In this document: positions 38,074 through 47,460 of the stretch, one piece after another | Numbering within the stretch: the stretch's first letter is position 1 | How the letters are laid out: each line of letters begins with the position of its first letter | Virus record (IMG/VR): IMGVR_UViG_3300009151_000104 | Location: 1 to 49,378 of that record | Source of the DNA: a virus | Strand: one strand, 5' to 3' | DNA length: 49,378 nucleotides | Translations under genes and position numbers: made by a program | The notes under the pieces: generated by a model | What the model saw: only the letters and a program-made list of their open reading frames with translations | Databases searched by the model: none | What the model was told of the DNA's origin: nothing

Positions 38074-41000
38074 TATTGCACCCGATACTTCATTTGCATT
38101 AAATCCTGAGGATTAATTTGTTCTATCGGTTTTTGAGTTCCATTATATCTAAAAGTCATACCGGGTTTAATTCCAACTTGAGCCAAAGCTTTAGCTGCAT
38201 CGCCTGATAAATTTGAAGGAGCGATATAAATGGCCCCGGGAACCCAATTTTCATGCGGAGGCAACTCCATTCCTTTAAAGTTTCCATTTCTTCTTTGAGC
38301 AGATTCAATAAAAGCGCTTTCTGGGTTTTTAACTGACCATGCATCATAAAAAGCCGATGGGCTTTTCCAAGCATTATTTCCCTGCGATGCCTGCGCCCAA
38401 TCTTGTTGGGCCGCTTTTTGTCTTTCTAAAATTCCTTGTCCCTCGGCAACTAGTTCCCAATTTGATTCTGGCCGAATTGCCATGTTGGGAACGCCATCTG
38501 TACGAAGGGCTTTAAATTCAGATTGTGCAAATCTTGGATTTGCTGCAGCTAATTGATCTAAAGTATTGTTAACACCTTCCTTGTTAATCCACTCAGCGGC
38601 ATTAAGTTGTCCATTCAATAATTTTTGAGACACTTCCGGTTGACCTAAGGCTGAAGCATATGCAGCAATAAATTGAAGTTTATTTGTCACAACGCCAGAT
38701 TCAACCATTTTAAATGCTGTGGCAAGGGCATGGAATCGTTCAATTCCTTGGTCAACGACATTGGGATTTTCTAAAACGCGCTTGCTAAAATCTGCATCTT
38801 TAATGGCTTGATTTTTTTGAACTTCGCCAACTTTTGTCATTTTTGCACCGGGAGGAAGATCCGGGACCGGATATCCACCACCAGCAGGAGCCAAAGGTAG
38901 AGCCGTTACAACCTTACCATTATCGCCAAGTTTTGCTTGCTCCATTCCTTGCCGATAATCAGCTGCTTCTTGCGGTTTTAAAGGAGGCAAGCTTTGCCCG
39001 ACGGGCAAGATAATTTCTTCGCCTGTAGGTAAAACAGTTGCTTGAGTTTGTTGTTCAACACTTTTTGAAGTAAGCAATTCTTGCCGTTTAATTAAAGGCG
39101 AAATTGCGGCATCAACTGTTTTATATGCGGCTTCTCTTAAACTATTTGATTTTACTGTATCGCCGCGGCTTTGCCAGTAAGACGCAAGGTTAAGCAAAGT
39201 TTGTGGCCGTTCTGCAACGGGTAAATAATCAAATTTTGACGGATCAGCCAAAGCGGCAGCGCGCAACTGACCTAAATCACTATTAAGCAAGTCTGAGTCA
39301 GACAAAGCTGATAATGGTTTCAATTGTGGTTGACCAGTTTCTTGGTTTGGCCTTGTTTGAGGTGTTGGTGTTGATTGCACCGCGTTGGGTGATTGATTGG
39401 CCACCGTTGGCTCTGAAACTTGCGCGGTGGACGGTGTTTTGCCAACGGCGGGTGCGGAAGTTTCCGTTGATGGCGTTAAAATATTTTTAGCCATACCTAC
39501 GGCACTATTTGAACCGGGTGAATAAATTGAGCTCAAACTATTTTTCATTTGTTCTGGAGTAACCAAGAACCCCATTTTACTACGATACATTTCTTTTATT
39601 TCCCCCGTTACGGGGTCAACTTGAGGTTCCAAGGTAAATGAATTGCCTAATTCAATTTGCTTACTCAACCTTTCTAAATCAAGTTTTCCGCCTTCAATAC
39701 CAAGCAATCCCTTCTTGTATTCTGCTTCTTCGGCAGCACGCTGTGCTTCAACTTCTTTACCTAAAATATTGGTTTCATACTCTTGCTTAGCTCTGCCAGC
39801 ATTATAATAAGTTCCCAAGCCTTGCTGAGCACCTTCGCCAACTGCGACAAAAGGATTAGTAGATTTGCTGCCGAGCATTCCCAAGCCAGCCGCCATTACG
39901 CCAAGATTAGCTTCATCCGATAGCGGATGGCCGACAATCATTTCCGCAAGTGTTCTTGGTTTGTTCGGGTCTGGCGGAGCCTGTAGGTTTTTTAACGTCT
40001 GGTCAAGATTAGATGCAATACCAGCAGATGTTACTCCGCCAGACTGCCCATCATCTCCAGCATAACCTTTTCGGTCAACTAAGCCACCAGATGCAAATGA
40101 ACCATATGCAGTGTCGGCAAGACCTACTTGTTGAGTTGGCGAATATGGCGAAAACAATCCACCAAACGCAGATTTTATATTAGCGCGTTGCCCCGGCGTG
40201 GTCGTTGCGGATTTAATGATAGATGTAATATCAGGACTATCATCTTTAATTTCCTGCCGTTGCGGTCTGGTGTCCCAACCTGTGCGCACTTTTTGCACGT
40301 TTAAAAGCGGCATAATATCAGCCATCGTCAGCGGTGTTTGAGAACCGCCACTTGGTTGATATGCATATGGAACTTCATTGAAATAAGAAGCTTCAACCCC
40401 ACCGCGCAATGCATAATTAGCGCGGCCCAGCCCTTCATGGACTGCCCCACCCATAGAATCAGCCAAACCACCGCGTGCAAAATGGCCCTTATCAGCAGCA
40501 TGTTTAGTTGCATCATCGTAGTTAAGATAACGCATGCCTTTGTCGTCTTTATGGACAGCAGATGGATTATGCTTTTCAACTTCCTGCGCGCTTAAGCCCA
40601 TGCGGGTCGTGTCGTCGCCCTTGTAATTATATTTATAAATATTCTGGCCATCGAAGGTTTTGCCAACAGGCTCCATGTTTTCTTTGAACCGTTCATCCGA
40701 TCCAAGCAAGCCTGTCTGGCCTAAAGCTAAGGTTCCACCAATAATAGATGAAAGCATATTGCCTGTTGGCTGAGACGTAAGAGCCGTGCCACCGGATTGG
40801 CCACCAATTCCCAATAGCAAGTTAGCAAGCAATTGCTCATTCTGATACGGGAATGCCTGAGCAGCTTGGAACTGCTGTTGATTCGCAACATCTTTTGCTT
40901 GTTGGATGCCGCGCTGCACTGCACCAGAACTCATTTGAGCTTGAGCGCCCTGCAATGCAGCATTCTGTGCGCCAGTTCCTAATGCAGCCAATTGCTGTGA

Positions 41001-42020
41001 TGTTGCTTGATCGATGCCAAATGCCTGACCAGCAAGACCAGCTTGAGCCTGCGCTGCGCCGACGTCTTGTGAAAACGCTTGCTGCCCAATGCCAGCCAAT
41101 TGCTGTGCGGTCTGCGAACCAGCGCCAAAATTTTGCCCGGCCAAAGCAGCTTCTGCTTGAGCCGCAGATAGTCCTTGGCCAAAACCTTGCTGACCCAATG
41201 CTGCAATCTGGTTAGCTTGGTTAGCCAATGCTGCACGATTTGCTTGAGCAGCGCCAAGATTAACACCTTGCTGCTGTTGAAATGCGCCTAAACCTTGCGC
41301 ATAACCCTGATTAAGCAAATTACCCAACACATTTCCAGTAGCGATATCCTGTTGCCCTTGCAAGGCAGCACGAGCCAAATCAGCACGCTCACCGCCAAAA
41401 GCACCCTGCATGATTTGATTGCCAACCAAACCCTGCTGTTCCATTTGTTGCTGTTGACGCAATGGAGCAAGCGTACCTTGAACCACTTGGTTCATATACG
41501 GGTTCATGTATTGGCTTAATGCATCTTGGTTAAACTGTTGAGCATATACAGGAGCCGCTGCATTTCCTGCCAAATTGGTAGCTTGGGTAAGATAATTTTG
41601 GCCCTGTCCCAATGCAGTATTGACTGCGGCTTCTTGCTGTCGGACTTGCGGGGTTAATTCTGCATATGCGGCGTTTAATGTATTTGTTGCGTTTTGATTG
41701 TATTGCGAGCCTAATTGCTGGCCCAAACCAACTTGGTTGTACGCCGCATCAATCTTTGGCAATGCATAAGCTTGGCCTTGATTGATATCGGTTGTAGCTT
41801 GCGCGAAATATGGCTGAGCTAACCCAGCTGCCGCATTAATATTTTGAATGCCTGTCTGCTCAGTAGGGGATAATCCCGCCACCATTTCGCCAGTATATTG
41901 CTGGTAAGGCTGGTTATATGTATTCCAAGCTAAGCTAGACAGTTTATCGTAGTTTGCTTGCGCCGCTGCGGTGGGAAGCGTCGTAGATGAGCTTGTTGAT
42001 GTACCTGTAGAACCACACAC
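38073..42020 (-). CDS. 1315-residue virion protein with internal S74-like domain
   Basis: Residues 1-440 are Gln/Ala/Gly-rich with heptad-like repeats (AQAEAALAGQNFG, AQAQAGLAGQAFG), after an MCGSTGTSTSSSTT start. Residues 441-505 read SDERFKENMEPVGKTFDG and continue to NYKGDDTTRMGLSAQEVEK, the intramolecular chaperone (peptidase S74) pattern with the Ser441/Lys446 pair. The S74 domain usually closes a fibre; here 800 more residues follow, which are helical, with three basic-GG motifs (FARGG, ALRGG, FASGG) and Pro/Thr/Gln linkers. If Ser441 is active, the protein would be cut into a 440-residue and an 875-residue part. It is probably ejected or internal. The start ATG 42020 follows no strong ribosome site. 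Confidence 0.6.
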   Translation of the reverse strand: MCGSTGTSTSSSTTLPTAAAQANYDKLSSLAWNTYNQPYQQYTGEMVAGLSPTEQTGIQNINAAAGLAQPYFAQATTDINQGQAYALPKIDAAYNQVGLGQQLGSQYNQNATNTLNAAYAELTPQVRQQEAAVNTALGQGQNYLTQATNLAGNAAAPVYAQQFNQDALSQYMNPYMNQVVQGTLAPLRQQQQMEQQGLVGNQIMQGAFGGERADLARAALQGQQDIATGNVLGNLLNQGYAQGLGAFQQQQGVNLGAAQANRAALANQANQIAALGQQGFGQGLSAAQAEAALAGQNFGAGSQTAQQLAGIGQQAFSQDVGAAQAQAGLAGQAFGIDQATSQQLAALGTGAQNAALQGAQAQMSSGAVQRGIQQAKDVANQQQFQAAQAFPYQNEQLLANLLLGIGGQSGGTALTSQPTGNMLSSIIGGTLALGQTGLLGSDERFKENMEPVGKTFDGQNIYKYNYKGDDTTRMGLSAQEVEKHNPSAVHKDDKGMRYLNYDDATKHAADKGHFARGGLADSMGGAVHEGLGRANYALRGGVEASYFNEVPYAYQPSGGSQTPLTMADIMPLLNVQKVRTGWDTRPQRQEIKDDSPDITSIIKSATTTPGQRANIKSAFGGLFSPYSPTQQVGLADTAYGSFASGGLVDRKGYAGDDGQSGGVTSAGIASNLDQTLKNLQAPPDPNKPRTLAEMIVGHPLSDEANLGVMAAGLGMLGSKSTNPFVAVGEGAQQGLGTYYNAGRAKQEYETNILGKEVEAQRAAEEAEYKKGLLGIEGGKLDLERLSKQIELGNSFTLEPQVDPVTGEIKEMYRSKMGFLVTPEQMKNSLSSIYSPGSNSAVGMAKNILTPSTETSAPAVGKTPSTAQVSEPTVANQSPNAVQSTPTPQTRPNQETGQPQLKPLSALSDSDLLNSDLGQLRAAALADPSKFDYLPVAERPQTLLNLASYWQSRGDTVKSNSLREAAYKTVDAAISPLIKRQELLTSKSVEQQTQATVLPTGEEIILPVGQSLPPLKPQEAADYRQGMEQAKLGDNGKVVTALPLAPAGGGYPVPDLPPGAKMTKVGEVQKNQAIKDADFSKRVLENPNVVDQGIERFHALATAFKMVESGVVTNKLQFIAAYASALGQPEVSQKLLNGQLNAAEWINKEGVNNTLDQLAAANPRFAQSEFKALRTDGVPNMAIRPESNWELVAEGQGILERQKAAQQDWAQASQGNNAWKSPSAFYDAWSVKNPESAFIESAQRRNGNFKGMELPPHENWVPGAIYIAPSNLSGDAAKALAQVGIKPGMTFRYNGTQKPIEQINPQDLMQMKYRVQ

Positions 42021-42035
42021 GGCGAAACTCCAAAC

Positions 42036-42605
42036 TTAAGTATTTACGTCAACTTCATCCGGCGAAGCATTCTTAGCCCCGTATACGAAAAAAGCACCGA
42101 TAGGCGTACCAAAGTGTTTCTGGTATAGCTCCACTTTAGCATTTGTTCTGTGATTTGACAAAACCCCAATCATAAGGGGCATTTCCAATCCATCCGCTGT
42201 ATTTTTTGCAAATTCTATCATCTTATGCAGCCGAGATACAGTGGCATTTCTATATTCTGGGCGGACAAATACTGCTGATTCTTCCAAAAATGGCGTATCG
42301 GAATAGAAGTTCGTGGCAATCCGTAGCGCCGTCATGGCTTCCAAATTGCCTTTTGGACCTACCACGCCAATGATCCCGCCGTGTTTGTGCAAAAGTGGGC
42401 GCACATTGTGGCGAACCTTGGCTTCGTTAAATTCAAACATGCCAATTTCTTGATGCATCAATTTGGCTAAAGTTATAACACCATCTTCGTCTTCAGGCTG
42501 GGCAACTCTTACCAAAGGCTCGGTAGTAACACGTTCATACTTAGGCATTCTTTTACGCGCACTCTTAGACAAGCGAACACGTTGTTTTTTAAACATTTCG
42601 TCCAT
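42036..42605 (-). CDS. GNAT-family N-acetyltransferase of the virion region
   Basis: This 189-residue protein has a basic start, then VRVAQPEDEDGVITLAKLM. GNAT-type strands and acetyl-CoA-site elements follow (GIIGVVGPKGNLEAMTALRI, LEESAVFVRPEYRNATVSRL, and a PLMIGVLSNHRT segment). Such GNAT-like proteins occur in many podovirus structural clusters, where the substrate is unknown; it may be an enzyme that modifies a virion or host protein. The gene lies between the ejection protein and a head/tail protein. Confidence 0.65.
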   Translation of the reverse strand: MDEMFKKQRVRLSKSARKRMPKYERVTTEPLVRVAQPEDEDGVITLAKLMHQEIGMFEFNEAKVRHNVRPLLHKHGGIIGVVGPKGNLEAMTALRIATNFYSDTPFLEESAVFVRPEYRNATVSRLHKMIEFAKNTADGLEMPLMIGVLSNHRTNAKVELYQKHFGTPIGAFFVYGAKNASPDEVDVNT

Positions 42606-42607
42606 TT

Positions 42608-43129
42608 TTAATCCTTCTTTGGCGGGGAAAGTTTTTGGAGAGTTTTAATATGCTGTTTACGTAATTTCATTACGAATTGGTCCAATATGCGATGACCCAG
42701 ATCAATATCCCCATTACCAATACCCAATACTGCATACGGCGGAATAACGTACTCTCCGCCAGCAGCAACAATAGGGACAGGATTACCAGTGTCGTGAGAT
42801 CCATCGTCATGATATTTTGATATCATTTCTGTAATGTTTTTGAAACCGCTTAGTGTATTTCCCTCGCCAAGAAATGCCACTTCTTCTGCCGGAATGACGT
42901 ATGCCCCAGCAGGAACATGCATGGGAAGATGATCTGTGCGACCTGCAACAGGGCTATGAATTGGCCCGACATGCACTATGTTCCCGTTTTGTTCTCCACC
43001 ACCTGCTTTTCCTGATCGAGCAATATTTAATGCCGCAGCTACGGCTTGGTCATGCGGATGTCCTGAGCGGGACATTTCGCTTATATTCTGGCTGATTGTG
43101 GCTTGGCTAGACCCGTGTTTTAATGGCAT
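42608..43129 (-). CDS. Conserved head/tail-region protein, DUF6496-like start
   Basis: I start at ATG 43129 (MPLKHGSSQATISQNI), as it overlaps the upstream stop (TGATG). The start MPLKHG...HDQAVAAALNIAR matches what I know of DUF6496. The rest has two beta repeats: HVPAGAYVIPAEEVAFLGEG and then AAGGEYVIPPYAVLGIG. Both carry the YVIP motif and a hydrophobic strand, so this is an internal duplication. The C-terminus is basic. Probably a virion protein; function unknown. Confidence 0.6.
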   Translation of the reverse strand: MPLKHGSSQATISQNISEMSRSGHPHDQAVAAALNIARSGKAGGGEQNGNIVHVGPIHSPVAGRTDHLPMHVPAGAYVIPAEEVAFLGEGNTLSGFKNITEMISKYHDDGSHDTGNPVPIVAAGGEYVIPPYAVLGIGNGDIDLGHRILDQFVMKLRKQHIKTLQKLSPPKKD

Positions 43130-43467
43130 CACGAATATCCTACAGAAATAATGGAACTAGTGCCGGGGGAAAAGTATAAACCCGTCGCAAATGGAACTTG
43201 GATTTGATAGATACCAAGCGTATTAGGAACGGCGTAAATGCGAGAACCTGATGCTGCCGAAGTAGCATCATAAAGATAACCTTGTGTAGAGCCTGCTACT
43301 ATAACGCTTACGGTGGCCAACCAACCAGATGAAGATTTAATTATTGCCCCCGCAGATAATTCCTTACTGTTTACCGCGCCAGCATGAAAATTTACAGCAT
43401 TTGCATATGAATTAATTGCAATAACGCCATTTTTCTGAGTAGTCAGGATATCATCTAAACTAGCCAT
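43129..43467 (-). CDS. Small virion protein, 112 residues
   Basis: The protein starts MASLDDILTTQKNGVIAINS and continues as beta strands (GWLATVSVIVAGSTQGYLYD, IYQIQVPFATGLYFSPG). This start and domain match a small structural protein common in podoviruses beside the nozzle gene. It may coat the tail or head. The stop overlaps the next start. Confidence 0.6.
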   Translation of the reverse strand: MASLDDILTTQKNGVIAINSYANAVNFHAGAVNSKELSAGAIIKSSSGWLATVSVIVAGSTQGYLYDATSAASGSRIYAVPNTLGIYQIQVPFATGLYFSPGTSSIISVGYS

Positions 43468-45710
43468 CAGAATTTCCCGTCTAATTGATAGCGAAATTTA
43501 ATGCCGCCCAATCGCCAGAATGTTCCAACATCTTGAGACGACAATGAAAACGCCATGTAACGCGCCCTGATTCGGCAAGATATGTATTCCGTTGATTGCG
43601 TCATAGGGAATGTAATAGACGATACCTGCCCCGATGGCGAACCAGAATAATAACTGGTTGACGGAGAAGTTGCAGTATCCGTAGCATAATTTGTATAATA
43701 AATGGTCACATACACCGTAGCGTTTTGATTGCCGCTATACGTGCCCCATTTCATATCAGGCCAAATTTGGTCCACAAACACAATATTTTCGCCTTCGGTA
43801 AGCTGAAAATAACCTGTTTGAAATGATGAAAGCATGGGTGTAGTGGTTGTTCCCACCGCAGCATCGTTACCTACTTCGTGTTGGTAGATGTATGTATCAC
43901 CACCCGCAGCAATAGGAGATCCCAAGCCAGATTGGTCAATCCATGCTGTACGGCTCAACGTACCAAAATCCCACTGCCCAATAAGGAAATTATATTTTAC
44001 ATATGAATCGTTTTCTGTGGAGTTTTGCGATGGGTAATACCAAGTTACTTCGTTAAATTGGGAGTTAACGCCGCAACATACTTTATAATAATAGTTTGGA
44101 TTAATGTTTTGGAAAACTACGTCAAATATTGGGCATGGCATTGGTTCCGGGCCGCTACCTGTCATTACAAAGAAATTGCGTTGAGACATCCAATAAATAG
44201 AATTATTTACCTGACCAATGCAATGACGGGATATAGCACCGCAATTTGATCCAATTTTGTTAAACCCATAAACAAGTGGGAATCCCACATATTGCATGGC
44301 CCACAAATCAATATCTGTCCAAATAAGACCTTGTTGCGGCCCTTGGAAACCAGCTACAATTTTTGAACCCGTAGGAATACGATACGAACCTGCTTGATTG
44401 GTTACAGTAGCATTCCAAGTCGTAAAGTCTTGTACATCTGACCAGCGGATGAGCAACGGATCCGGCGAAAGCGTAAAGCTAGATCCATAGGCTATCACTT
44501 GTCGTTCTGGCATGGCGACAAAGATGCCGCTATTAACCAATGGAGCTTGGGCGCTTAATAGCTGTGCATTTAAAACTGAGCCGTTAGGTTGCCAATAGTA
44601 AATTGGCCCACCCGCGGGGCATGCAATTAAATCTTGCCCAAAGTTGTCTAAAGTCCAATCTGTCGCTGTAATGGCAGTGCCGGGATTTGTAATAGCCGTA
44701 CCAACGCCAAAGCCACCAACACCAAATCCGCCAACGCCGAACCCGGTGCCAATCGGCTGAGGTCCAATGCCAATATAATAAACAGATTGAACATTTCCGT
44801 TATTGATAGCGGTAGGGCCAGCCGATGATGTAGCTAAGTTAGATGCGGCAAATGTAAATGATCCTGCACTGGGCACGCTTACGACAGTGTACAACCCAGA
44901 CAGTGTAATTCCGCCAATTGTAAGCGGCACGCCTATATAGAAATTAGACCCAACGCTATAACCGTGGTTGTCAAAATACCCTGTAACAATAGAGGATGAC
45001 GAGGTTGTCTGAAACGAATAAACACCAACTAATTTTGCTGTTCCCGTGCCAGCGCCAACGCCTGTGGCATTAAATATCACGCCAACCGTATTCGCCGATG
45101 CGCCAATTAACGTGTAATCCGTCGTGCCAACGGTTACAATTTTGTACGTTTTCCCCACAACAAAAGAGCCTGCTGTGGTATTTGTCGATGTATTGGCCGT
45201 CGATGTTGCCGCAGATCCGGCATTAATTGTGTATGTTGTCCCGGCATAGGTCAATAACTGGTAGGGACCAGTAAGCACCAACCCGCCAACAGAAACAGGT
45301 GTTACAAAGTCAACGTAGTCAAATACCGTCAATACCAATGTATTAGAATCCGTGACTGAAACTGTACTAGATCCAGCTGTAGTTGCAAAAACAGGGGCGG
45401 TATTTGTCGTAATTGTGCGTGGCGTTATATCCGCCAAATTTCCGCTGGTTAAAACGCTCAATGAAGACTCTGCACCAATACCAAGATAGTTAATGGCATT
45501 TAAATCTGACCACGCCTTTAGTGCGCGAATCTTAGACCCAATAGCAGAATTAAAATATGCGACCCATCCGCCCAACTTCTGAGCGAGGCCAAATCCATTA
45601 CGCTCTGATAGAAACCGAACAAGCTGCGATGACGAATACGCAGCCTCATTCAGAACTGGTGTATTGTTAGTTTCTACGCCGGGTTTGAGCTTTATGGTTC
45701 CAAAGGGCAT
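43467..45710 (-). CDS. Tail nozzle protein, P22 gp10/SU10-like
   Basis: This 747-residue protein starts MPFGTIKLKPGVETNNTP, followed by SQLVRFLSERNGFGLAQKLGG. This is the N-terminal pattern of P22 gp10-like packaged-DNA stabilisation proteins and SU10 nozzles. The middle has inserted Thr/Ser/Gly-rich beta repeats. The C-terminal beta-propeller-like part reads LIACPAGGPIYYWQPNG, RQVIAYGSSFTLSPDPLLIRW and GFGVGGFGVGGFGVG. It would form the exit of the tail tube. It follows the SU10-like adaptor gene, as in those phages. Confidence 0.7.
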   Translation of the reverse strand: MPFGTIKLKPGVETNNTPVLNEAAYSSSQLVRFLSERNGFGLAQKLGGWVAYFNSAIGSKIRALKAWSDLNAINYLGIGAESSLSVLTSGNLADITPRTITTNTAPVFATTAGSSTVSVTDSNTLVLTVFDYVDFVTPVSVGGLVLTGPYQLLTYAGTTYTINAGSAATSTANTSTNTTAGSFVVGKTYKIVTVGTTDYTLIGASANTVGVIFNATGVGAGTGTAKLVGVYSFQTTSSSSIVTGYFDNHGYSVGSNFYIGVPLTIGGITLSGLYTVVSVPSAGSFTFAASNLATSSAGPTAINNGNVQSVYYIGIGPQPIGTGFGVGGFGVGGFGVGTAITNPGTAITATDWTLDNFGQDLIACPAGGPIYYWQPNGSVLNAQLLSAQAPLVNSGIFVAMPERQVIAYGSSFTLSPDPLLIRWSDVQDFTTWNATVTNQAGSYRIPTGSKIVAGFQGPQQGLIWTDIDLWAMQYVGFPLVYGFNKIGSNCGAISRHCIGQVNNSIYWMSQRNFFVMTGSGPEPMPCPIFDVVFQNINPNYYYKVCCGVNSQFNEVTWYYPSQNSTENDSYVKYNFLIGQWDFGTLSRTAWIDQSGLGSPIAAGGDTYIYQHEVGNDAAVGTTTTPMLSSFQTGYFQLTEGENIVFVDQIWPDMKWGTYSGNQNATVYVTIYYTNYATDTATSPSTSYYSGSPSGQVSSITFPMTQSTEYISCRIRARYMAFSLSSQDVGTFWRLGGIKFRYQLDGKF

Positions 45711-45712
45711 GA

Positions 45713-46429
45713 TTAGCCCCTAGTCGGTGAAGCAGCAGGAGCAGGCGAATAGGATGTCCACGCAGCTGCTTGGAATTTCTTGCGGTTTTCTTCTATCAAG
45801 GCGCTGGCTTTGAGTGCTTGATACTGCGACTCATACGTTTGAGCCATCTGTGGATCATCATTTAAGCGGCCAAAGTTGCGTTGGAACGCCGAAATATAGA
45901 TCATGGATGCCATAATAAACATATCTGGCAAATAGGTAGATATGAATGTCGTAGTGTTAGATGCAGAAAGTGGCGCAGAACGAATTGTCCCGGTCAATCT
46001 AACAGCATAGCTTGAGCTAGGGGTAGGACCGACAATTATATATTGGCTTGTATTACCTGTAGTATTAGTATCGCCGCCATAAACAGCAAAATACTGAGGC
46101 AGGCCAGTTGTAGATCCCGATCCGTAAACATTTTGAATAAATTCCTTGCCAACAGGCAATAACGGCGTGGAGTTTCCTGACCCGTCTATAACTTCAAAAG
46201 TTTGAGGAACAATGAATTGAGACGTTGGCAGGGTTAAAGTGTTATTTCCACCCGTAAATGTGTAAGCATTTGTGCTAATTTGCGTAGACAAAAAGTCCAA
46301 GTCTCTTTGCATACGAAGTTCTGCGTAATCAATCATGGACGGGATAATAATTGTAAAATTAGTATCCGTGACAGGGACTACTGCCATTGTCGCTATTTGC
46401 TGCACATATGATGCGTATGTTAACGACAT
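45713..46429 (-). CDS. Tail adaptor, SU10-like
   Basis: This 238-residue protein starts MSLTYASYVQQIATMAVVPV and continues with PSMIDYAELRMQRDLDFLST. This is the signature of the phage SU10 adaptor family, which sits between portal and nozzle. Later strands (YAVRLTGTIRSAPLS) and a helix (LPDMFIMASMIYISAFQRNFG) fit. It adjoins the nozzle gene. A separate gp4-like protein at 2188-2883 makes two adaptors in one genome. Confidence 0.75.
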   Translation of the reverse strand: MSLTYASYVQQIATMAVVPVTDTNFTIIIPSMIDYAELRMQRDLDFLSTQISTNAYTFTGGNNTLTLPTSQFIVPQTFEVIDGSGNSTPLLPVGKEFIQNVYGSGSTTGLPQYFAVYGGDTNTTGNTSQYIIVGPTPSSSYAVRLTGTIRSAPLSASNTTTFISTYLPDMFIMASMIYISAFQRNFGRLNDDPQMAQTYESQYQALKASALIEENRKKFQAAAWTSYSPAPAASPTRG

Positions 46430-46439
46430 AACTTAACCC

Positions 46440-46952
46440 CTACGACGCCATGTCAAAGGCAGCCTTTTCCACAGACGCAACTCGACTTGACCAACCACGT
46501 CCAAACGTACCATAAGTTGGCAAACTTTGCAAAAACGCTAATCTTTTTTCGCAGACTCCCGTAGCAATCTCACGAGGGTTAGCCGCTTCACAAGCATTAA
46601 TTGTGGCTTTCCCGACTTGTCCGTCTTGAGCCACACCAAGTACCTGCTGAAGGGTTTTTGCGGCACGGCTCACCCCACTATTAACAGCCATATCAAAAGT
46701 GGCATAGTCAATGCCAAGAGGAAGTGAGTCGCCACTGATTTTATCCCAATAATTAGCTTTATACAAAGGTGCTACATCCTGCGGTCCTAAAGCCCTCATT
46801 TCGGCTTCGGTTACAGGATTTCCTACCCAATTTTCCCAAACGGATTTAGTCACGCCTAAATTAGTCATTCCGCCGGGGTCTTTAGGGTTATTAACAAACC
46901 CGCCCTCAGATTTAAGCACAAGGGCTAAGCATTGTGTAAAATTATCTTTCAC
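46440..46952 (-). CDS. Endolysin, glycoside hydrolase 108
   Basis: This 170-residue protein contains KSEGGFVNNPKDPGGMTNLG (Glu16 as likely catalytic residue) and the following VNSGVSRAAKTLQQVLG. It ends as a small C-terminal peptidoglycan-binding part. This is the GH108 family of phage and bacterial lysozyme-like muramidases. It would cut the cell wall at the end of infection. No signal peptide is seen, so the holin upstream would let it out. The gene is separated from the holin gene by three bases. Confidence 0.85.
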   Translation of the reverse strand: MKDNFTQCLALVLKSEGGFVNNPKDPGGMTNLGVTKSVWENWVGNPVTEAEMRALGPQDVAPLYKANYWDKISGDSLPLGIDYATFDMAVNSGVSRAAKTLQQVLGVAQDGQVGKATINACEAANPREIATGVCEKRLAFLQSLPTYGTFGRGWSSRVASVEKAAFDMAS

Positions 46953-46955
46953 TGG

Positions 46956-47459
46956 TTATTCCTTTGGGGCGGGTGAGTGCTGATGCGAAGAGCCAAAGTA
47001 ATAAGAAAGAACTAACGTCAACGCGGCATCTAAGGTTCCAAGAACCCGTGCAATTAGTTCGCGCATAACGTCAGGAATAATGCTGTTTAGAAGGTGCCAT
47101 TGAATAAAAACCCATGCGCAAATAACCACAACTGCAAGAACGCGAGGTGTCCAATCATGGGTTTGAATAGCCATTTGGCGAGCTGAATTACGGTCATCTG
47201 CCGCAATCCGCTCCAAATCAATGTCCAAAGATTTCATCTGGGTTTTAAAATCAGCGTCAATCTTTTTAAGCTGCGCTAATTGATCGCCTGTTGGATTGGC
47301 AAGTGCCGCCATAATGTCGTCTTGCGATCCGTCCTCATGACCAAATAAAGCCCCCGAAAGAGCTTTAACCGCCATACCAGCAACTGGGCCGCCAAGAGCC
47401 GTTGCAATAGTGGGGGCAACTGAACCAATCAATGGTCCAAAAGTTTTAAGAATGTCCAT
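46956..47459 (-). CDS. Holin, GTA 3TM type
   Basis: This 167-residue protein has an N-terminal hydrophobic segment (PLIGSVAPTIATALGGPVAGM), a charged middle and two C-terminal membrane helices (TPRVLAVVVICAWVFIQW and TLDAALTLVLSYYFG). The segment DRNSARQMAIQTHDWTPRVLA is typical of the 3TM holin of gene-transfer agents and alphaproteobacterial phages. It would form the pore that releases the endolysin. It is encoded directly upstream of the endolysin. Confidence 0.8.
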   Translation of the reverse strand: MDILKTFGPLIGSVAPTIATALGGPVAGMAVKALSGALFGHEDGSQDDIMAALANPTGDQLAQLKKIDADFKTQMKSLDIDLERIAADDRNSARQMAIQTHDWTPRVLAVVVICAWVFIQWHLLNSIIPDVMRELIARVLGTLDAALTLVLSYYFGSSHQHSPAPKE

Positions 47460-47460
47460 G

